Part shown: one piece after another, positions 35,227-44,430 of the stretch
Layout: each line of letters starts with the position of its first letter
Numbering within the stretch: the first letter of the stretch is position 1
Origin: Phoenicimicrobium sp964438695
GTDB taxonomy: Bacteria; Atribacterota; Phoenicimicrobiia; Phoenicimicrobiales; Phoenicimicrobiaceae
Reading direction: 5' to 3'
Length of the DNA stretch: 64,000 nt
Assembly (NCBI GenBank): GCA_964438695.1
Contig: CAYTKP010000002.1
Span: 6,442 to 70,441, forward strand
The notes under the pieces: model-generated
The model's database searches: none
Told to the model about the DNA's origin: nothing
The model's input: the letters and a program-made list of their open reading frames with translations, nothing else
Made by a program: the position numbers and the translations under genes

Positions 35227-35396
35227 ATTTTAGAGTATTGGGATTTCAAAAATATGATGCCCTAAATTAAATTCTTTTTAAATAAGCAATGGATTCTAGT
35301 AAGATTGTCAGAGAAAGTTTTATATAAAGCCGAAATAGAATATCAAAAAAGGTAATAGAGGGGTTTCAGGAGAGTTTACTCCCCTGACGATCTTAT
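35227..35396 (+). repeat. leader element copy before topA (full length)
   Basis: 5' hairpin region (TTTTAGAGTATTGGGATTTC, then ATGATGCCCTAAA), 5' arm AAGATTGTCAG (35301-35311), the TTTTATATAAAGCCGAAATA spacer core, terminal hairpin CAGGAGAG-TTTA-CTCCCCTG with one mismatch, and 3' arm CTGACGATCTT (35384-35394), which pairs fully when one G-T pair is allowed. It ends 12 bases before the topA ATG. Confidence 0.87.
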
Positions 35397-35407
35397 GAGG
35401 TAGGTTA

Positions 35408-37513
35408 ATGTCAAAATATCTAGTGATTGTAGAGTCACCAACTAAAGAGAAGACTTTAAAAAAAATATTAGGAAAAAATTATCTTATTAAATCTACCAAA
35501 GGACATATTATTGATTTGCCTAAAACAGCATTAGGTATTGATATTGAAAACGATTTCGAGCCTAAATATGTTATTATTCCAAAACAAAGAAATACTGTAA
35601 AAGAATTAGAAAAAGTGTCCCAAAATAAAGAAAAGATATTCTTAGCAACTGACCCGGATAGAGAAGGAGAGGCGATCGCCTGGCATGTTGCACAAAAATT
35701 AAAGATTAAAAATGATAAAAATAGAATAAGTTTTAATGAAATAACTGAAAGAGCTGTATTACAAGCATTTGAAAAACCAAGAGAAATTGATTCTAATATG
35801 GTGAATTCTCAAAAAGCAAGAAGATTATTAGATAGGCTGGTAGGTTATAAAATTAGTCCTTTACTGTGGGAAAAAATTGGCAAAAAGTTAAGTGCTGGTA
35901 GAGTTCAATCTGTTGCTTTACGGTTGATATGCGAAAGAGAAGATGAGATAGAAAAATTTAAAAAAGAAGAATATTGGTTAATAAAAGTATTACTTAAAAA
36001 GATTGAGGACACAGATATAGAAGATACAGAATTGACTTCCTTTGAAGCGAAATTATATTCTTTTAATTCAAAGAAAATAAATATAAAGAATAAAAAAGAA
36101 GCAACTCAAATTTGTAATGATATAAGAAAACAAGATTTTTATATTAAAAATATTGAAAAAAAGAAAGAATTAAAAAATCCGCCTCCACCGTTCACTACTA
36201 GTACTTTGCAACAAGAAGCATATAATAGATTGAATTTTCCAATTAAGAAAACTATGCTTATTGCTCAAAAATTATATGAAGGTATTGTCTTAGGCGAAAG
36301 AGGTTCTACTGGTTTAATTACCTATATGCGTACTGATTCTTTAAGGGTATCAGATGAGATAAAAAAGGAGGCAAAAAAATACATAGAAGATAATTATGGA
36401 AAAGAATATGTTAGACCCATTCATCTTTCCAAGAAAGATTCAAATAAAATAAAAGGAGCAAAAATCCAAGATGCACATGAAGCCATTAGACCGACCTCTG
36501 CTTTTAATCATCCGGAATCGATTAAGGAATTTTTAGATAATGATCAGTATAAATTATATAATTTAATTTGGCAGAGATTTATGGCAAGTAGAATGAAAGC
36601 AGCTTATTTGGAAAAAATAAATGTGGAAATTGAATCTGGGAAATACATTTTTAAATCCTCTGGAGTTGAGGTATTATTTAAGGGTTTTATGATTGTATAT
36701 AATCGAAATAATAGTGATTTAAATAAGCTTCCTCCTCTTAAGAAGGGTGAAAAATTGGAGTTATTGGATTTAAAAGCTGACCAATGTTTTACCAAACCTC
36801 CACCCAGGTATACTGAGGCTAGTCTAGTGAAAAAATTAGAAAAAGAAGGGATAGGTCGCCCAAGTACTTACGTGCCCATCATAGATACTATTTTACGTCG
36901 CTTATATGTTGAAAAAATAGATAAAAAATTTAAACCTACAGAATTAGGAATTATTGTAAATTCTTTCTTAACAAAATATTTTTCAGATATTATTAATATT
37001 ACTTTTACTTCAAGAATGGAAAAACAACTCGATGAAATTGAATCTAACGGCAAAGATTGGAAGGATGTTTTAGTAAAATTTTATAATACTTTTTTAAAAG
37101 ATTTAGAAAAAGCAAGTACTGCTGTAAAATATAAAGTAGCTACAATATATAGTGAAGAAATATGTGAAAAATGTGGACGTAAAATGTTAATAAAAAATGG
37201 CAAATATGGTAAATTTTTGGCCTGTTCAGGTTTCCCTGATTGTAAAAACACCAAACCCTTTTTAGAAAAAATTGGCGTTCCTTGCCCTCAACCAGGATGC
37301 ACTGGAGAAATTATTAAAAGAAGGACCAAAAAAGGAAGAATATTTTATGGTTGTAGTAATTATCCAGATTGTTCTTTTATGACCTGGAATGAACCTACAA
37401 ATAAAAGGTGCCCTCATTGCGGTTATATTCTAACAAAAAATATTAAAAAAGATGGTCTTTACTATAAATGTAGTAATCCAAAATGTTCTTATCAAGAAAT
37501 TATAAAGAAATAA
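35408..37513 (+). CDS. topA: DNA topoisomerase I
   Basis: Type IA topoisomerase that relaxes negative supercoils. The Toprim domain (about residues 3-115) has VESPTKEKTLKKIL and the acidic DPDREGEAIAWH; the active-site Tyr lies in TGLITYMRTDSLRVS. Three C-terminal four-Cys zinc modules follow: CEKCGRKM...CSGFPDC, CPQPGC...CSNYPDC and CPHCG...CSNPKC. 701 residues is the usual length. GATCTTATGAGGTAGGTT before the ATG includes the ribosome site and the end of a leader element. Confidence 0.97.
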   Translation: MSKYLVIVESPTKEKTLKKILGKNYLIKSTKGHIIDLPKTALGIDIENDFEPKYVIIPKQRNTVKELEKVSQNKEKIFLATDPDREGEAIAWHVAQKLKIKNDKNRISFNEITERAVLQAFEKPREIDSNMVNSQKARRLLDRLVGYKISPLLWEKIGKKLSAGRVQSVALRLICEREDEIEKFKKEEYWLIKVLLKKIEDTDIEDTELTSFEAKLYSFNSKKINIKNKKEATQICNDIRKQDFYIKNIEKKKELKNPPPPFTTSTLQQEAYNRLNFPIKKTMLIAQKLYEGIVLGERGSTGLITYMRTDSLRVSDEIKKEAKKYIEDNYGKEYVRPIHLSKKDSNKIKGAKIQDAHEAIRPTSAFNHPESIKEFLDNDQYKLYNLIWQRFMASRMKAAYLEKINVEIESGKYIFKSSGVEVLFKGFMIVYNRNNSDLNKLPPLKKGEKLELLDLKADQCFTKPPPRYTEASLVKKLEKEGIGRPSTYVPIIDTILRRLYVEKIDKKFKPTELGIIVNSFLTKYFSDIINITFTSRMEKQLDEIESNGKDWKDVLVKFYNTFLKDLEKASTAVKYKVATIYSEEICEKCGRKMLIKNGKYGKFLACSGFPDCKNTKPFLEKIGVPCPQPGCTGEIIKRRTKKGRIFYGCSNYPDCSFMTWNEPTNKRCPHCGYILTKNIKKDGLYYKCSNPKCSYQEIIKK

Positions 37514-37783
37514 AGTATAATTAGAACAAAATTTATGAAAAGACTTTAAGGTTAAAACATCAAAAAAGATATGAAAAAATTGATGTATTATATTTACTCT
37601 AATTAAGAAGAGATTAATGCCGTAGACAAATTGAGAGCACAAGGACTTGATTAAAAACTAAATAATATTTTTAGTCAACAAAATTTTCACAAGTTCTTAC
37701 TAGCGATTTGACTATTTTAAATGTTGCTAATTTATTGTATTATTATTGGAATGAGTGGTAGCACGTAAAAAAGGAATAATAAA
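37514..37783. other. intergenic region without recognised features
   Basis: 270 bases between topA and the recombinase gene. No leader element, terminator or supported ORF is visible. A TTGACT near 37706 looks like a -35 hexamer but has no good -10 at 16-18 bases. Confidence 0.4.
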
Positions 37784-38692
37784 ATGAAAAAATATATAGA
37801 AACATACCAAAAATATTTAAAAAATGAAAAAAATTATTCTGATAATACTATCATTTCATATAAAAATGATTTGAACCAACTATTTAGTTTTATAAAAGAA
37901 TATAAATTGTTAAGAAAGAACGGTATAAAATATATTGATCATCAAATTATGAGGAAATTTATAGTTTACTTAAAGGAAAAAAAATATTCCAAAAGAAGTA
38001 TTTCCAGAAAAGTGTCCACAGCCCGGTCTTTCTTTAAGTTTCTCCACAAAGAAGAAATCATTGAGGTAAATCCTACTTTGAATTTAATAACTCCTAAAAT
38101 AGATAAGAAATTACCATATTTCTTGTATTTACAAGAAATTGATAAGCTCATAGAAACACCACCAAGGAATAAACTATCAGGAATCAGAGATAGGGCGATT
38201 CTTGAAATACTTTATGGAACCGGAATTAGGGTTAGCGAATTGACTAATTTAAATATCGATGATATTGATTTTAACGAAAAAATTATAAAAGTATTGGGAA
38301 AAGGTTCAAAAGAAAGAATCCTTCCCCTGAGTAATCCTGTTATAAAGGCAATGCAAGAATATATAGAAAAAAGATATCTTTTTAATAGGAATAAATTTGA
38401 CAAAACAATCAATAAAAATGCTTTATTTTTAAACCGTTTTGGGGGAAGATTAACCGCAAGAAGTATACGAAGAATTATTATAAAATATATAAAAATTGCT
38501 GGTTTAAATAAAAAGTTAAGTCCTCACGTATTAAGGCATTCATTTGCAACTCATCTACTGGGGGGAGGAGCGGATTTACGTTCTGTTCAGGAACTCTTGG
38601 GTCATAAAAGTTTATCTACTACCCAGATATATACTCATATTACCAAGGAACGTTTAAAAGAAATTTATCAAAAATCACATCCCAGATCATAA
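37784..38692 (+). CDS. xerC: tyrosine recombinase, XerC/XerD type
   Basis: Site-specific recombinase that most likely resolves chromosome dimers. An N-terminal SAM-like DNA-binding domain (about residues 1-90) precedes the catalytic domain with Arg in GTGIRVSEL, Lys in GKGSKERILPL, HxxR in SPHVLRHSFATHLL, the second His in LLGHKSLSTTQIYTH and the nucleophile Tyr in the same segment. 302 residues. The topA-xer-hslVU order is that of the Firmicutes codV region, which supports a housekeeping rather than a mobile-element role. Confidence 0.93.
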   Translation: MKKYIETYQKYLKNEKNYSDNTIISYKNDLNQLFSFIKEYKLLRKNGIKYIDHQIMRKFIVYLKEKKYSKRSISRKVSTARSFFKFLHKEEIIEVNPTLNLITPKIDKKLPYFLYLQEIDKLIETPPRNKLSGIRDRAILEILYGTGIRVSELTNLNIDDIDFNEKIIKVLGKGSKERILPLSNPVIKAMQEYIEKRYLFNRNKFDKTINKNALFLNRFGGRLTARSIRRIIIKYIKIAGLNKKLSPHVLRHSFATHLLGGGADLRSVQELLGHKSLSTTQIYTHITKERLKEIYQKSHPRS

Positions 38693-38718
38693 TTCTATTG
38701 TATAGGAAATACCTTTTT

Positions 38719-38860
38719 CCGTTCCCCGTTTTTACGAGTACAGGTTTGAAGAAGGAATGGATTCTAACAAGTTTGTAAGAAGAGGCACTATATAAAACTG
38801 AAAAAGAATAACCATAGGCATAAGAGTTTCAGGAGAGCTTACTCCTCTGACAATCTTGAA
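38719..38860 (+). repeat. leader element copy before hslV
   Basis: Copy without the 5' hairpin: middle hairpin CCCGT-TTTT-ACGAG, GGAATGGATTCTAAC, arm CAAGTTTGTAAG, ATATAAAACTGAAAAAGAAT spacer, terminal hairpin CAGGAGAG-CTTA-CTCCTCTG and 3' arm CTGACAATCTTG. It ends 30 bases before the hslV ATG. Confidence 0.85.
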
Positions 38861-38889
38861 ATATATTCTATATTGGAGATGATGATAAA

Positions 38890-39417
38890 ATGTTTAAAGG
38901 CACGACGATTTTAGCAATAAAACATAAGGGTAAAGTTGCTATTTCTGGTGATGGTCAAATCAGCACAGGAAATACAATTATGAAAAATAATACTAAAAAG
39001 ATAAGAAAAATTTATAATGGTAAAGTCTTAACTGGATTTGCCGGAACAAGCGCTGATGCTATTACACTTTTTGAAAGATTTGAAAAAAGATTAAATGAAT
39101 TTCAAGGAAATTTAACCAAAGCAGTTATTTCCCTAGCAAAAGAATGGAGAACTGATAAAATTTTACGTAGATTAGAAGCAATTTTAATTGTAGCAGATAA
39201 AAATAATATGTTTATAGTCTCAGGAACAGGCGATATAATAGAACCTGACGATAATATTGCTGCCATTGGATCGGGTGGACCTTATGCTTTGGCTGCAGCT
39301 AAAGCTTTAATTAAATATTCGGATTTATCTGCCGACGAAATTGCTTTAGAATCATTAAAAATTACCTCGTCAATTTGTATTTACACTAACGATAAAATTG
39401 TAGTAGAAAAATTATAA
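38890..39417 (+). CDS. hslV: ATP-dependent protease peptidase subunit HslV
   Basis: Proteolytic core of the HslVU (ClpQY) protease. The N-terminal nucleophile threonine is expected at residue 5 or 6 of MFKGTTILAI after removal of the leader, as in Thermotoga HslV. KVAISGDGQISTGN and GSGGPYALAAAKAL are family segments; 175 residues is normal. GGAGATGATG before the ATG provides the ribosome site. The ATPase partner hslU starts 17 bases after its stop. Confidence 0.95.
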   Translation: MFKGTTILAIKHKGKVAISGDGQISTGNTIMKNNTKKIRKIYNGKVLTGFAGTSADAITLFERFEKRLNEFQGNLTKAVISLAKEWRTDKILRRLEAILIVADKNNMFIVSGTGDIIEPDDNIAAIGSGGPYALAAAKALIKYSDLSADEIALESLKITSSICIYTNDKIVVEKL

Positions 39418-39434
39418 AAAAAGGAGGCAATACT

Positions 39435-40850
39435 TTGGTTAATGATTTAACTCCCTCACAAATTGTATCTGAACTTAACAAATATATAATAGGACAAGAT
39501 AGTGCGAAGAAAGCGGTTGCAATAGCTTTAAGAAATAGAATCAGAAGGAAAAAGCTACCTCCGGAATTAATAGATGAAATTACGCCCAAAAATATCATAA
39601 TGATAGGTCCAACAGGAGTGGGGAAAACAGAAATTGCTAGAAGGTTATCAAAATTAGTCAATGCTCCATTTGTTAAGGTTGAAGCAACTAAATATACTGA
39701 AGTTGGATATGTGGGAAGAGATGTAGAGTCTATAATTAGAGACTTAACTGAAGTAAGTATTCAATTAGTTCGTAAAGAATGGTCCGATAAAGTAAAAGAT
39801 AAAGCAAAACAGCTGGCTGAAGAGAAGATATTAAATTATTTATTCCCCATAAATAATAAGAGAAGAAAAGAAAGAGAAAATTTATTTAATAATTCTCAGT
39901 ATGGTGGGATTGAAGACAAAGAAGATTCTTTGGCCATTATAAATAAAAAAGACGAGAGAGAGGAGAGATTTGAGAAGACTAAAAGAAAGATTAGAGAAAA
40001 ATTAAAAAAAGGTGAGCTCGAAAATAGAATAATTGAAATTGAAATTGAAGAAAATATCCAACCCACAGTTGAAATTTTTTCTAACTCAGGAATCGAAGGT
40101 ATGGGTATTAATTTTAAAGATATTTTAGGAAGAATGTTCCCTCAGAAAAAGAGGAGACAAAAAGTAACCGTTGCAGAAGCTCGAAAAATATTAATGTATA
40201 GTGAAACTCAAAAATTAATAGATATGGATGAAGTAATAAGAACAGCTATTAATAGAGTAGAGAATTTAGGAATTGTTTTTATTGATGAAATAGATAAAAT
40301 TGCAAAACAGGAAAAATCGTACGGGCCGGATGTTTCCAGGGGCGGAGTACAAAGGGATATTTTACCTATTATCGAAGGATCTACTGTTATGACTAAGTAT
40401 GGCGCAGTAAAAACAGATCACATACTTTTTATTGCTGCGGGAGCCTTTACAACTTCAAAACCTTCTGACCTTATTCCTGAATTACAAGGAAGATTTCCTA
40501 TTAGAGTAGAACTTAATAACTTGGGTAAAGAAGATTTAAAAAGAATATTGATTGAACCTCGTAATTCCTTAATTAAGCAATATATATCATTGCTAAATAC
40601 TGAAGGAGTGCAGTTAGATTTTACAGATGATGCCATTGCTGAAATTGCTGAAATAGCCTTTATAGTAAATGAGAATACAGAAAACATAGGGGCAAGAAGG
40701 CTTTATACTATACTAGAAAAACTGTTAGAAGATATTTCTTTTAGTGCACCTGATATAAAGAATGAACATATAACTATCGACCAAAAATATGTAAAGAAAA
40801 AGTTACAAAATATTATAGAAAAGGAAGATTTAAGTAGATATATTCTGTAA
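39435..40850 (+). CDS. hslU: ATP-dependent protease ATPase subunit HslU
   Basis: AAA+ unfoldase that feeds proteins to HslV. Walker A GPTGVGKTEIARR near residues 56-68, Walker B IVFIDEIDKIA, an intermediate domain rich in charged residues (about 110-240), and the C-terminal SRYIL tail that inserts into HslV. The start is a TTG at 39435 after AAAAAGGAGGCAA; the product begins MVNDLTPSQIVSELNKYIIG. 471 residues. Confidence 0.96.
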   Translation: MVNDLTPSQIVSELNKYIIGQDSAKKAVAIALRNRIRRKKLPPELIDEITPKNIIMIGPTGVGKTEIARRLSKLVNAPFVKVEATKYTEVGYVGRDVESIIRDLTEVSIQLVRKEWSDKVKDKAKQLAEEKILNYLFPINNKRRKERENLFNNSQYGGIEDKEDSLAIINKKDEREERFEKTKRKIREKLKKGELENRIIEIEIEENIQPTVEIFSNSGIEGMGINFKDILGRMFPQKKRRQKVTVAEARKILMYSETQKLIDMDEVIRTAINRVENLGIVFIDEIDKIAKQEKSYGPDVSRGGVQRDILPIIEGSTVMTKYGAVKTDHILFIAAGAFTTSKPSDLIPELQGRFPIRVELNNLGKEDLKRILIEPRNSLIKQYISLLNTEGVQLDFTDDAIAEIAEIAFIVNENTENIGARRLYTILEKLLEDISFSAPDIKNEHITIDQKYVKKKLQNIIEKEDLSRYIL

Positions 40851-41029
40851 TTTACCAATTAAAACAGTTGTTAGTGAATAGTGAGTAGTATTTAATTTCA
40901 AATAAGGGATACAAAATTATTTAGTTGCTGATTGGGGCTAGTTTACCAGTTAATTCAGCTACTCAGAATACCAGTTGACCAATTAGCTCTAATTGTTAAT
41001 TTCAAATACAAATTATAAGTTATAAGATT
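40851..41029. other. first part of a 702-base intergenic region after hslU
   Basis: AT-rich DNA with no ORF. It carries a TTGTTAGTGAATAGTGA motif (40866-40884) that recurs in other gaps in either orientation, and loosely repeated TTAGTTG and CCAGTTGACCAATTAG tracts. The rest of the gap holds two leader elements and a predicted promoter, listed separately. Confidence 0.4.
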
Positions 41030-41173
41030 CTATTAAAAGCCTGATGCCCTAAATAAATTTTTTTAAATCAATAGACTCTAACAAGATTGCGAGGAAAAGT
41101 TTTATAGAAAACCGAAATGTAATAAAAAAAGTATAGATGGGTTTAGGTGAGTTCGCTCTACTGACTCTCTTAT
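41030..41173 (+). repeat. first of two tandem leader elements upstream of rpsB
   Basis: Copy with only the right side of the 5' hairpin (GCCTGATGCCCTAAA), then ACTCTAACAAGATTGCGAGG, the TTTTATAGAAAACCGAAATG spacer core and a terminal hairpin TAGGTGAG-TTCG-CTCTACTG with mismatches. It lies upstream of the predicted rpsB promoter, 380 bases from the gene, so it is either a relic or belongs to a transcript from hslU. Confidence 0.7.
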
Positions 41174-41268
41174 AAATAATCTGTAATAAGTGGCTTTTTA
41201 AAATTTCTGAAGATTATTATTCCTACTTAATTGTTACTATTTTTATATAATATTACTGTACTATTTTC

Positions 41269-41297
41269 TTGATTTAGCAAAAAAACTATGTTATACT
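41269..41297 (+). promoter_or_regulatory. candidate promoter of rpsB-tsf
   Basis: TTGATT (41269-41274) and TATACT (41292-41297) are spaced by 17 bases. This is the same pair of hexamers as at the fapR promoter. Transcription from about 41304 would place the second leader element wholly within a 5' leader of about 250 bases. Confidence 0.6.
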
Positions 41298-41328
41298 ATC
41301 TTTGACTTTGTGCGCTTATTATAATATT

Positions 41329-41522
41329 TCAGGACATCGTAATTTCAAAAGCCCGATACTCTAAATATCAATTATTGTGCCCGTTTTCACGGGCACAAGT
41401 TTGGTTAAAGAAAAGATTTTAACAAATTTACCAAAGTTAAAAATTGAGTGTCACATAAAACGAAGAAAAAACAAAAGTCATAAAGTGGTGTCAGGAGAAA
41501 TTTATTCTCCCGAAAATCTTAT
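41329..41522 (+). repeat. second tandem leader element, directly before rpsB
   Basis: Full copy: 5' hairpin (GGACATCGTAATTTC and GCCCGATACTC), a perfect middle hairpin GTGCCCGT-TTTC-ACGGGCAC (41377-41396), a variant 5' arm, spacer with ACATAAAACGAAGAAA, and a perfect terminal hairpin GGAGAA-ATTTA-TTCTCC. It ends 31 bases before the rpsB ATG. Confidence 0.87.
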
Positions 41523-41552
41523 TTAAATAATTACATAAATGGAGGGTGATAG

Positions 41553-42269
41553 ATGAGTGTAGTTTCAATGAAAAATTTATTGGAGGCAGGAGTGCATTTT
41601 GGCCATCAGATGAGACGGTGGGATCCTAGAATGAAACCATATATATTTACAAATAGAAATAATATATATATTGTAGACCTTCAACAAACAGTAAAATTAA
41701 TTGATGTTGCTTATGATTTCGTAAGAGAAATTACAAGCAAAGGTGGAAATATACTATTTGTAGGAACAAAAAAACAAGCTCAAGAATCAATTAAAAACGA
41801 AGCTGAAAGATGTGGAATGTTCTATGTAAACTATAGATGGTTAGGAGGAACTTTAACTAATTTTAATACAATAAGGAAAAGAGTTAAAAGGCTTTTGGAA
41901 CTAGAAGAAATGGAGAATAACAACACCTTCGAGGTTCTTCCTAAAAAAGAAGTAATGAGTTTAAAAAGAGAAAAAGAGAAATTAGAAAAATTATTAACTG
42001 GAATTAGAAATATGGAAAAACTTCCAGATGCAATTTTTATAGTTGATCCTAAAAAAGAAAATATTGCTGTTGCTGAAGCAAAAAAACTATCTATTCCGAT
42101 AGTTGCTATTGTAGATACTAATTGCAACCCGGATGAAATCGATTATGTAATTCCAGGAAACGATGATGCTATAAGAGCGGTAAAACTAATTTCTATGGTT
42201 ATTGCAGATGCAGTTATTGAAGGTAAAAAATCAATGGTAGAAAAAGAACTTGAAACCGTTGCAACATAA
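41553..42269 (+). CDS. rpsB: 30S ribosomal protein S2
   Basis: Small-subunit protein needed for binding of S1 and mRNA. 238 residues, with MKNLLEAGVHFGHQMRRWDPRM at the N-terminus, FVGTKKQAQESI, NYRWLGGTLTNF and IPIVAIVDTNCNPDEIDYVIPGNDDA. An ATGGAGGGTG site precedes the ATG. It is paired with tsf, as nearly everywhere in bacteria. Confidence 0.97.
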   Translation: MSVVSMKNLLEAGVHFGHQMRRWDPRMKPYIFTNRNNIYIVDLQQTVKLIDVAYDFVREITSKGGNILFVGTKKQAQESIKNEAERCGMFYVNYRWLGGTLTNFNTIRKRVKRLLELEEMENNNTFEVLPKKEVMSLKREKEKLEKLLTGIRNMEKLPDAIFIVDPKKENIAVAEAKKLSIPIVAIVDTNCNPDEIDYVIPGNDDAIRAVKLISMVIADAVIEGKKSMVEKELETVAT

Positions 42270-42303
42270 GTAAGTGCAATGAAGTTAGATAAGGAGAAAA
42301 AAA

Positions 42304-42903
42304 ATGAATATTAATGCTCAAATGGTAAAAGAATTAAGAATAAGAACTAGTGCCGGGATTATGGATTGCAAAGAAGCATTAAAAGCCTGCCAAGGTAATT
42401 TAGAAAAAGCTGTAGAATATTTACGTAAAAAAGGAATCAAGACTGCTTCTTCAAAATTTAAAAGACAAGCATTAAGTGGCAAGATAGAGTCCTATATTCA
42501 TTTATATGGCAAGATAGGAGTTTTAGTTGAAGTAAATTGCGAAACAGATTTTGTTGCCAACACTGAAGATTTTAAAATTTTTGTAAAAGATATTGCTATG
42601 CAAATTGCAGCATCAAATCCCAAATACATTACGAGAAATGATGTTCCAAAAAATATAATAGATAAAGAAAAAGAAATAATCTATGCCCAAATGGAAAAAA
42701 CGAATAAGCCAGCCAAAATACTTAATAAAATTGTTGAAGGTAAATTAGAAAAATATTTCCAGGAAAATTGCCTGTTAGAACAATTATTTATAAAAGATGA
42801 TAGAAAAACTGTTAATGATTTACTGTTAGAGACAATAGGAAAATTAGGAGAGAATATAATAATAAAAAGATTTGCGAGATTTAAACTTGGCGAAGAAATC
42901 TGA
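42304..42903 (+). CDS. tsf: elongation factor Ts
   Basis: Guanine nucleotide exchange factor for EF-Tu. The N-terminal UBA-like domain has VKELRIRTSAGIMDCKEALKAC; the core has YIHLYGKIGVLVEVNCETDFVA and the FQENCLLEQLFIKD segment. At 199 residues it is the short form with a reduced second core repeat, as in some thermophiles. AAGGAGAAAAAA precedes the ATG. The following 205-base gap holds an inverted TTAGTTATTTA/TAAATAACTAA pair at about 42906-42965 and no leader element. Confidence 0.96.
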   Translation: MNINAQMVKELRIRTSAGIMDCKEALKACQGNLEKAVEYLRKKGIKTASSKFKRQALSGKIESYIHLYGKIGVLVEVNCETDFVANTEDFKIFVKDIAMQIAASNPKYITRNDVPKNIIDKEKEIIYAQMEKTNKPAKILNKIVEGKLEKYFQENCLLEQLFIKDDRKTVNDLLLETIGKLGENIIIKRFARFKLGEEI

Positions 42904-43108
42904 AATTAGTTAGTTATTTATCTGGTTATTAAATCGGTATATAGTAGGTAATTAAATAACTAACAATGGAAATGCAACGTAAAATTGGTGACCTGCAACA
43001 AGTACCTGTTTTAATAACTTAGGAAATTTAAGTCACATCACTTATCGCTGTATCTATATTCGGTACTAAATTACTATACAATAATTGTTATAGTGAAGGA
43101 TAAAAACT

Positions 43109-43828
43109 ATGAGAAAGCCAATATACAGGAGAGTTCTCTTAAAACTTGGTGGTGAATCACTCTCAGGAGAAAGGGGCTATGGGATTGATACAAATAAAAT
43201 TAATTTTATTTCTCAAGAGATAAACGAAATAAAGGAACTAGGTGTACAAATAGCAATTGTAATAGGTGGCGGTAATATTTTTAGAGGTCAGGAAGGGAGC
43301 GAAAAGGGCATAAATCGAGTTTCAGCTGATTATATGGGTATGTTGGCAACTGTGATAAATGCTTTAGCCCTTCAAGATTCGTTAGAAAAGTTAAATGTTG
43401 AAACCAGAGTTCAAACAGCAATTGAGATGAAGGCAATTGCCGAACCATATATAAGAAGAAGAGCCATTAGACATTTAGAAAAAGGGAGAATAGTAATTTT
43501 AGCAGCCGGAACAGGAAACCCTTATTTTACTACAGATACAGCTGCTGCCTTAAGAGCCATAGAATTAAATACTGAAGCAATTCTTAAAGCTACCAAAGTT
43601 GATGGTATATATGAATCCGATCCTTTGAAAAATTCAAAGGCAATGAAATTTAACAAATTAGGATTTCTTGAATTTTTAAATAAAGGTTTAAAGGTTATGG
43701 ATGCAACTTCTATTTCGTTATGTATGGAAAATAATATTCCTGTAATAGTATTTAATTTAAATACAGTGGGGAATATTAAAAGAGTCATAACTGGAGAGAA
43801 AATTGGGACCGTAGTAAAGGGGGAATAA
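43109..43828 (+). CDS. pyrH: uridylate kinase
   Basis: Hexameric UMP kinase of the amino-acid-kinase fold; makes UDP. VLLKLGGESLSGERGYGID near the N-terminus, VIGGGNIFRG, and AAGTGNPYFTTDTAAALRA are diagnostic; KATKVDGIYESDP follows. 239 residues. A GTGAAGGATAA site precedes the ATG. pyrH-frr follow tsf in the classical order. Confidence 0.97.
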   Translation: MRKPIYRRVLLKLGGESLSGERGYGIDTNKINFISQEINEIKELGVQIAIVIGGGNIFRGQEGSEKGINRVSADYMGMLATVINALALQDSLEKLNVETRVQTAIEMKAIAEPYIRRRAIRHLEKGRIVILAAGTGNPYFTTDTAAALRAIELNTEAILKATKVDGIYESDPLKNSKAMKFNKLGFLEFLNKGLKVMDATSISLCMENNIPVIVFNLNTVGNIKRVITGEKIGTVVKGE

Positions 43829-43833
43829 GAAAT

Positions 43834-44391
43834 ATGCTATCCAAATTATTAGATAACACAAAGAAAAAAATGGATAAAGCAGTTAATGCGATAAAAGATG
43901 AGTTCGCACATATAAGAACAGGAAGAGCTTCTGCGACCTTATTAGATGGATTGAAAATAAACTATTACGGTGTTTCAACTCCCTTAAAACAAATTGCCAA
44001 TATTTCTATACCTGAATTTAATTTAATAGTGATTCAACCCTGGGATAAAAAATGTCTTTCTGACATTGAAAAAACTATTTGGAAATCTGATTTAGGATTA
44101 TCTCCTGTTAGTGATGGTAATATAATTCGCCTTTCCATACCTCCATTAAATGAAGAAAGACGTAAAGAATTAGTGAAACTGGTAAAAAAAGAAGCCGAAA
44201 AGGGGAAAGTTGCTATAAGAAATATAAGACGCGAAACAAATGATTTGCTAAAGAAATATGAAAAAGATAGTAATATTTCAGAAGATGAATGCAAAGAATA
44301 CCAGAAAAAGGTTCAAAATTTAACAGATGAATATATAGAGAAGATTGATAAATTATTAGACCTTAAAGAAAAAGAAATTATGGAAGTTTAA
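43834..44391 (+). CDS. frr: ribosome recycling factor
   Basis: Splits post-termination ribosomes with EF-G. A 185-residue protein with the triple-helix bundle signature: FAHIRTGRASATLLDGLKINYYG, PLKQIANIS, GNIIRLSIPPLNEERRKELVK. It begins 6 bases after the pyrH stop, so its ribosome site GGGGG lies at the end of pyrH. Confidence 0.97.
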   Translation: MLSKLLDNTKKKMDKAVNAIKDEFAHIRTGRASATLLDGLKINYYGVSTPLKQIANISIPEFNLIVIQPWDKKCLSDIEKTIWKSDLGLSPVSDGNIIRLSIPPLNEERRKELVKLVKKEAEKGKVAIRNIRRETNDLLKKYEKDSNISEDECKEYQKKVQNLTDEYIEKIDKLLDLKEKEIMEV

Positions 44392-44430
44392 AATATTCCG
44401 TATTTATTATATAGAAAGGAGGCTCATTAA

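Noticed and set aside
37784..38692. Tyrosine recombinase as the integrase of a mobile element
   Set aside because: It lies between topA and hslVU as in Firmicutes chromosomes, has XerC/D size, and no attachment sites or phage genes adjoin it.
41302..41325. TTGACT with TATAAT as a second rpsB promoter
   Set aside because: The spacer is only 12 bases, too short for a sigma-70-type promoter.
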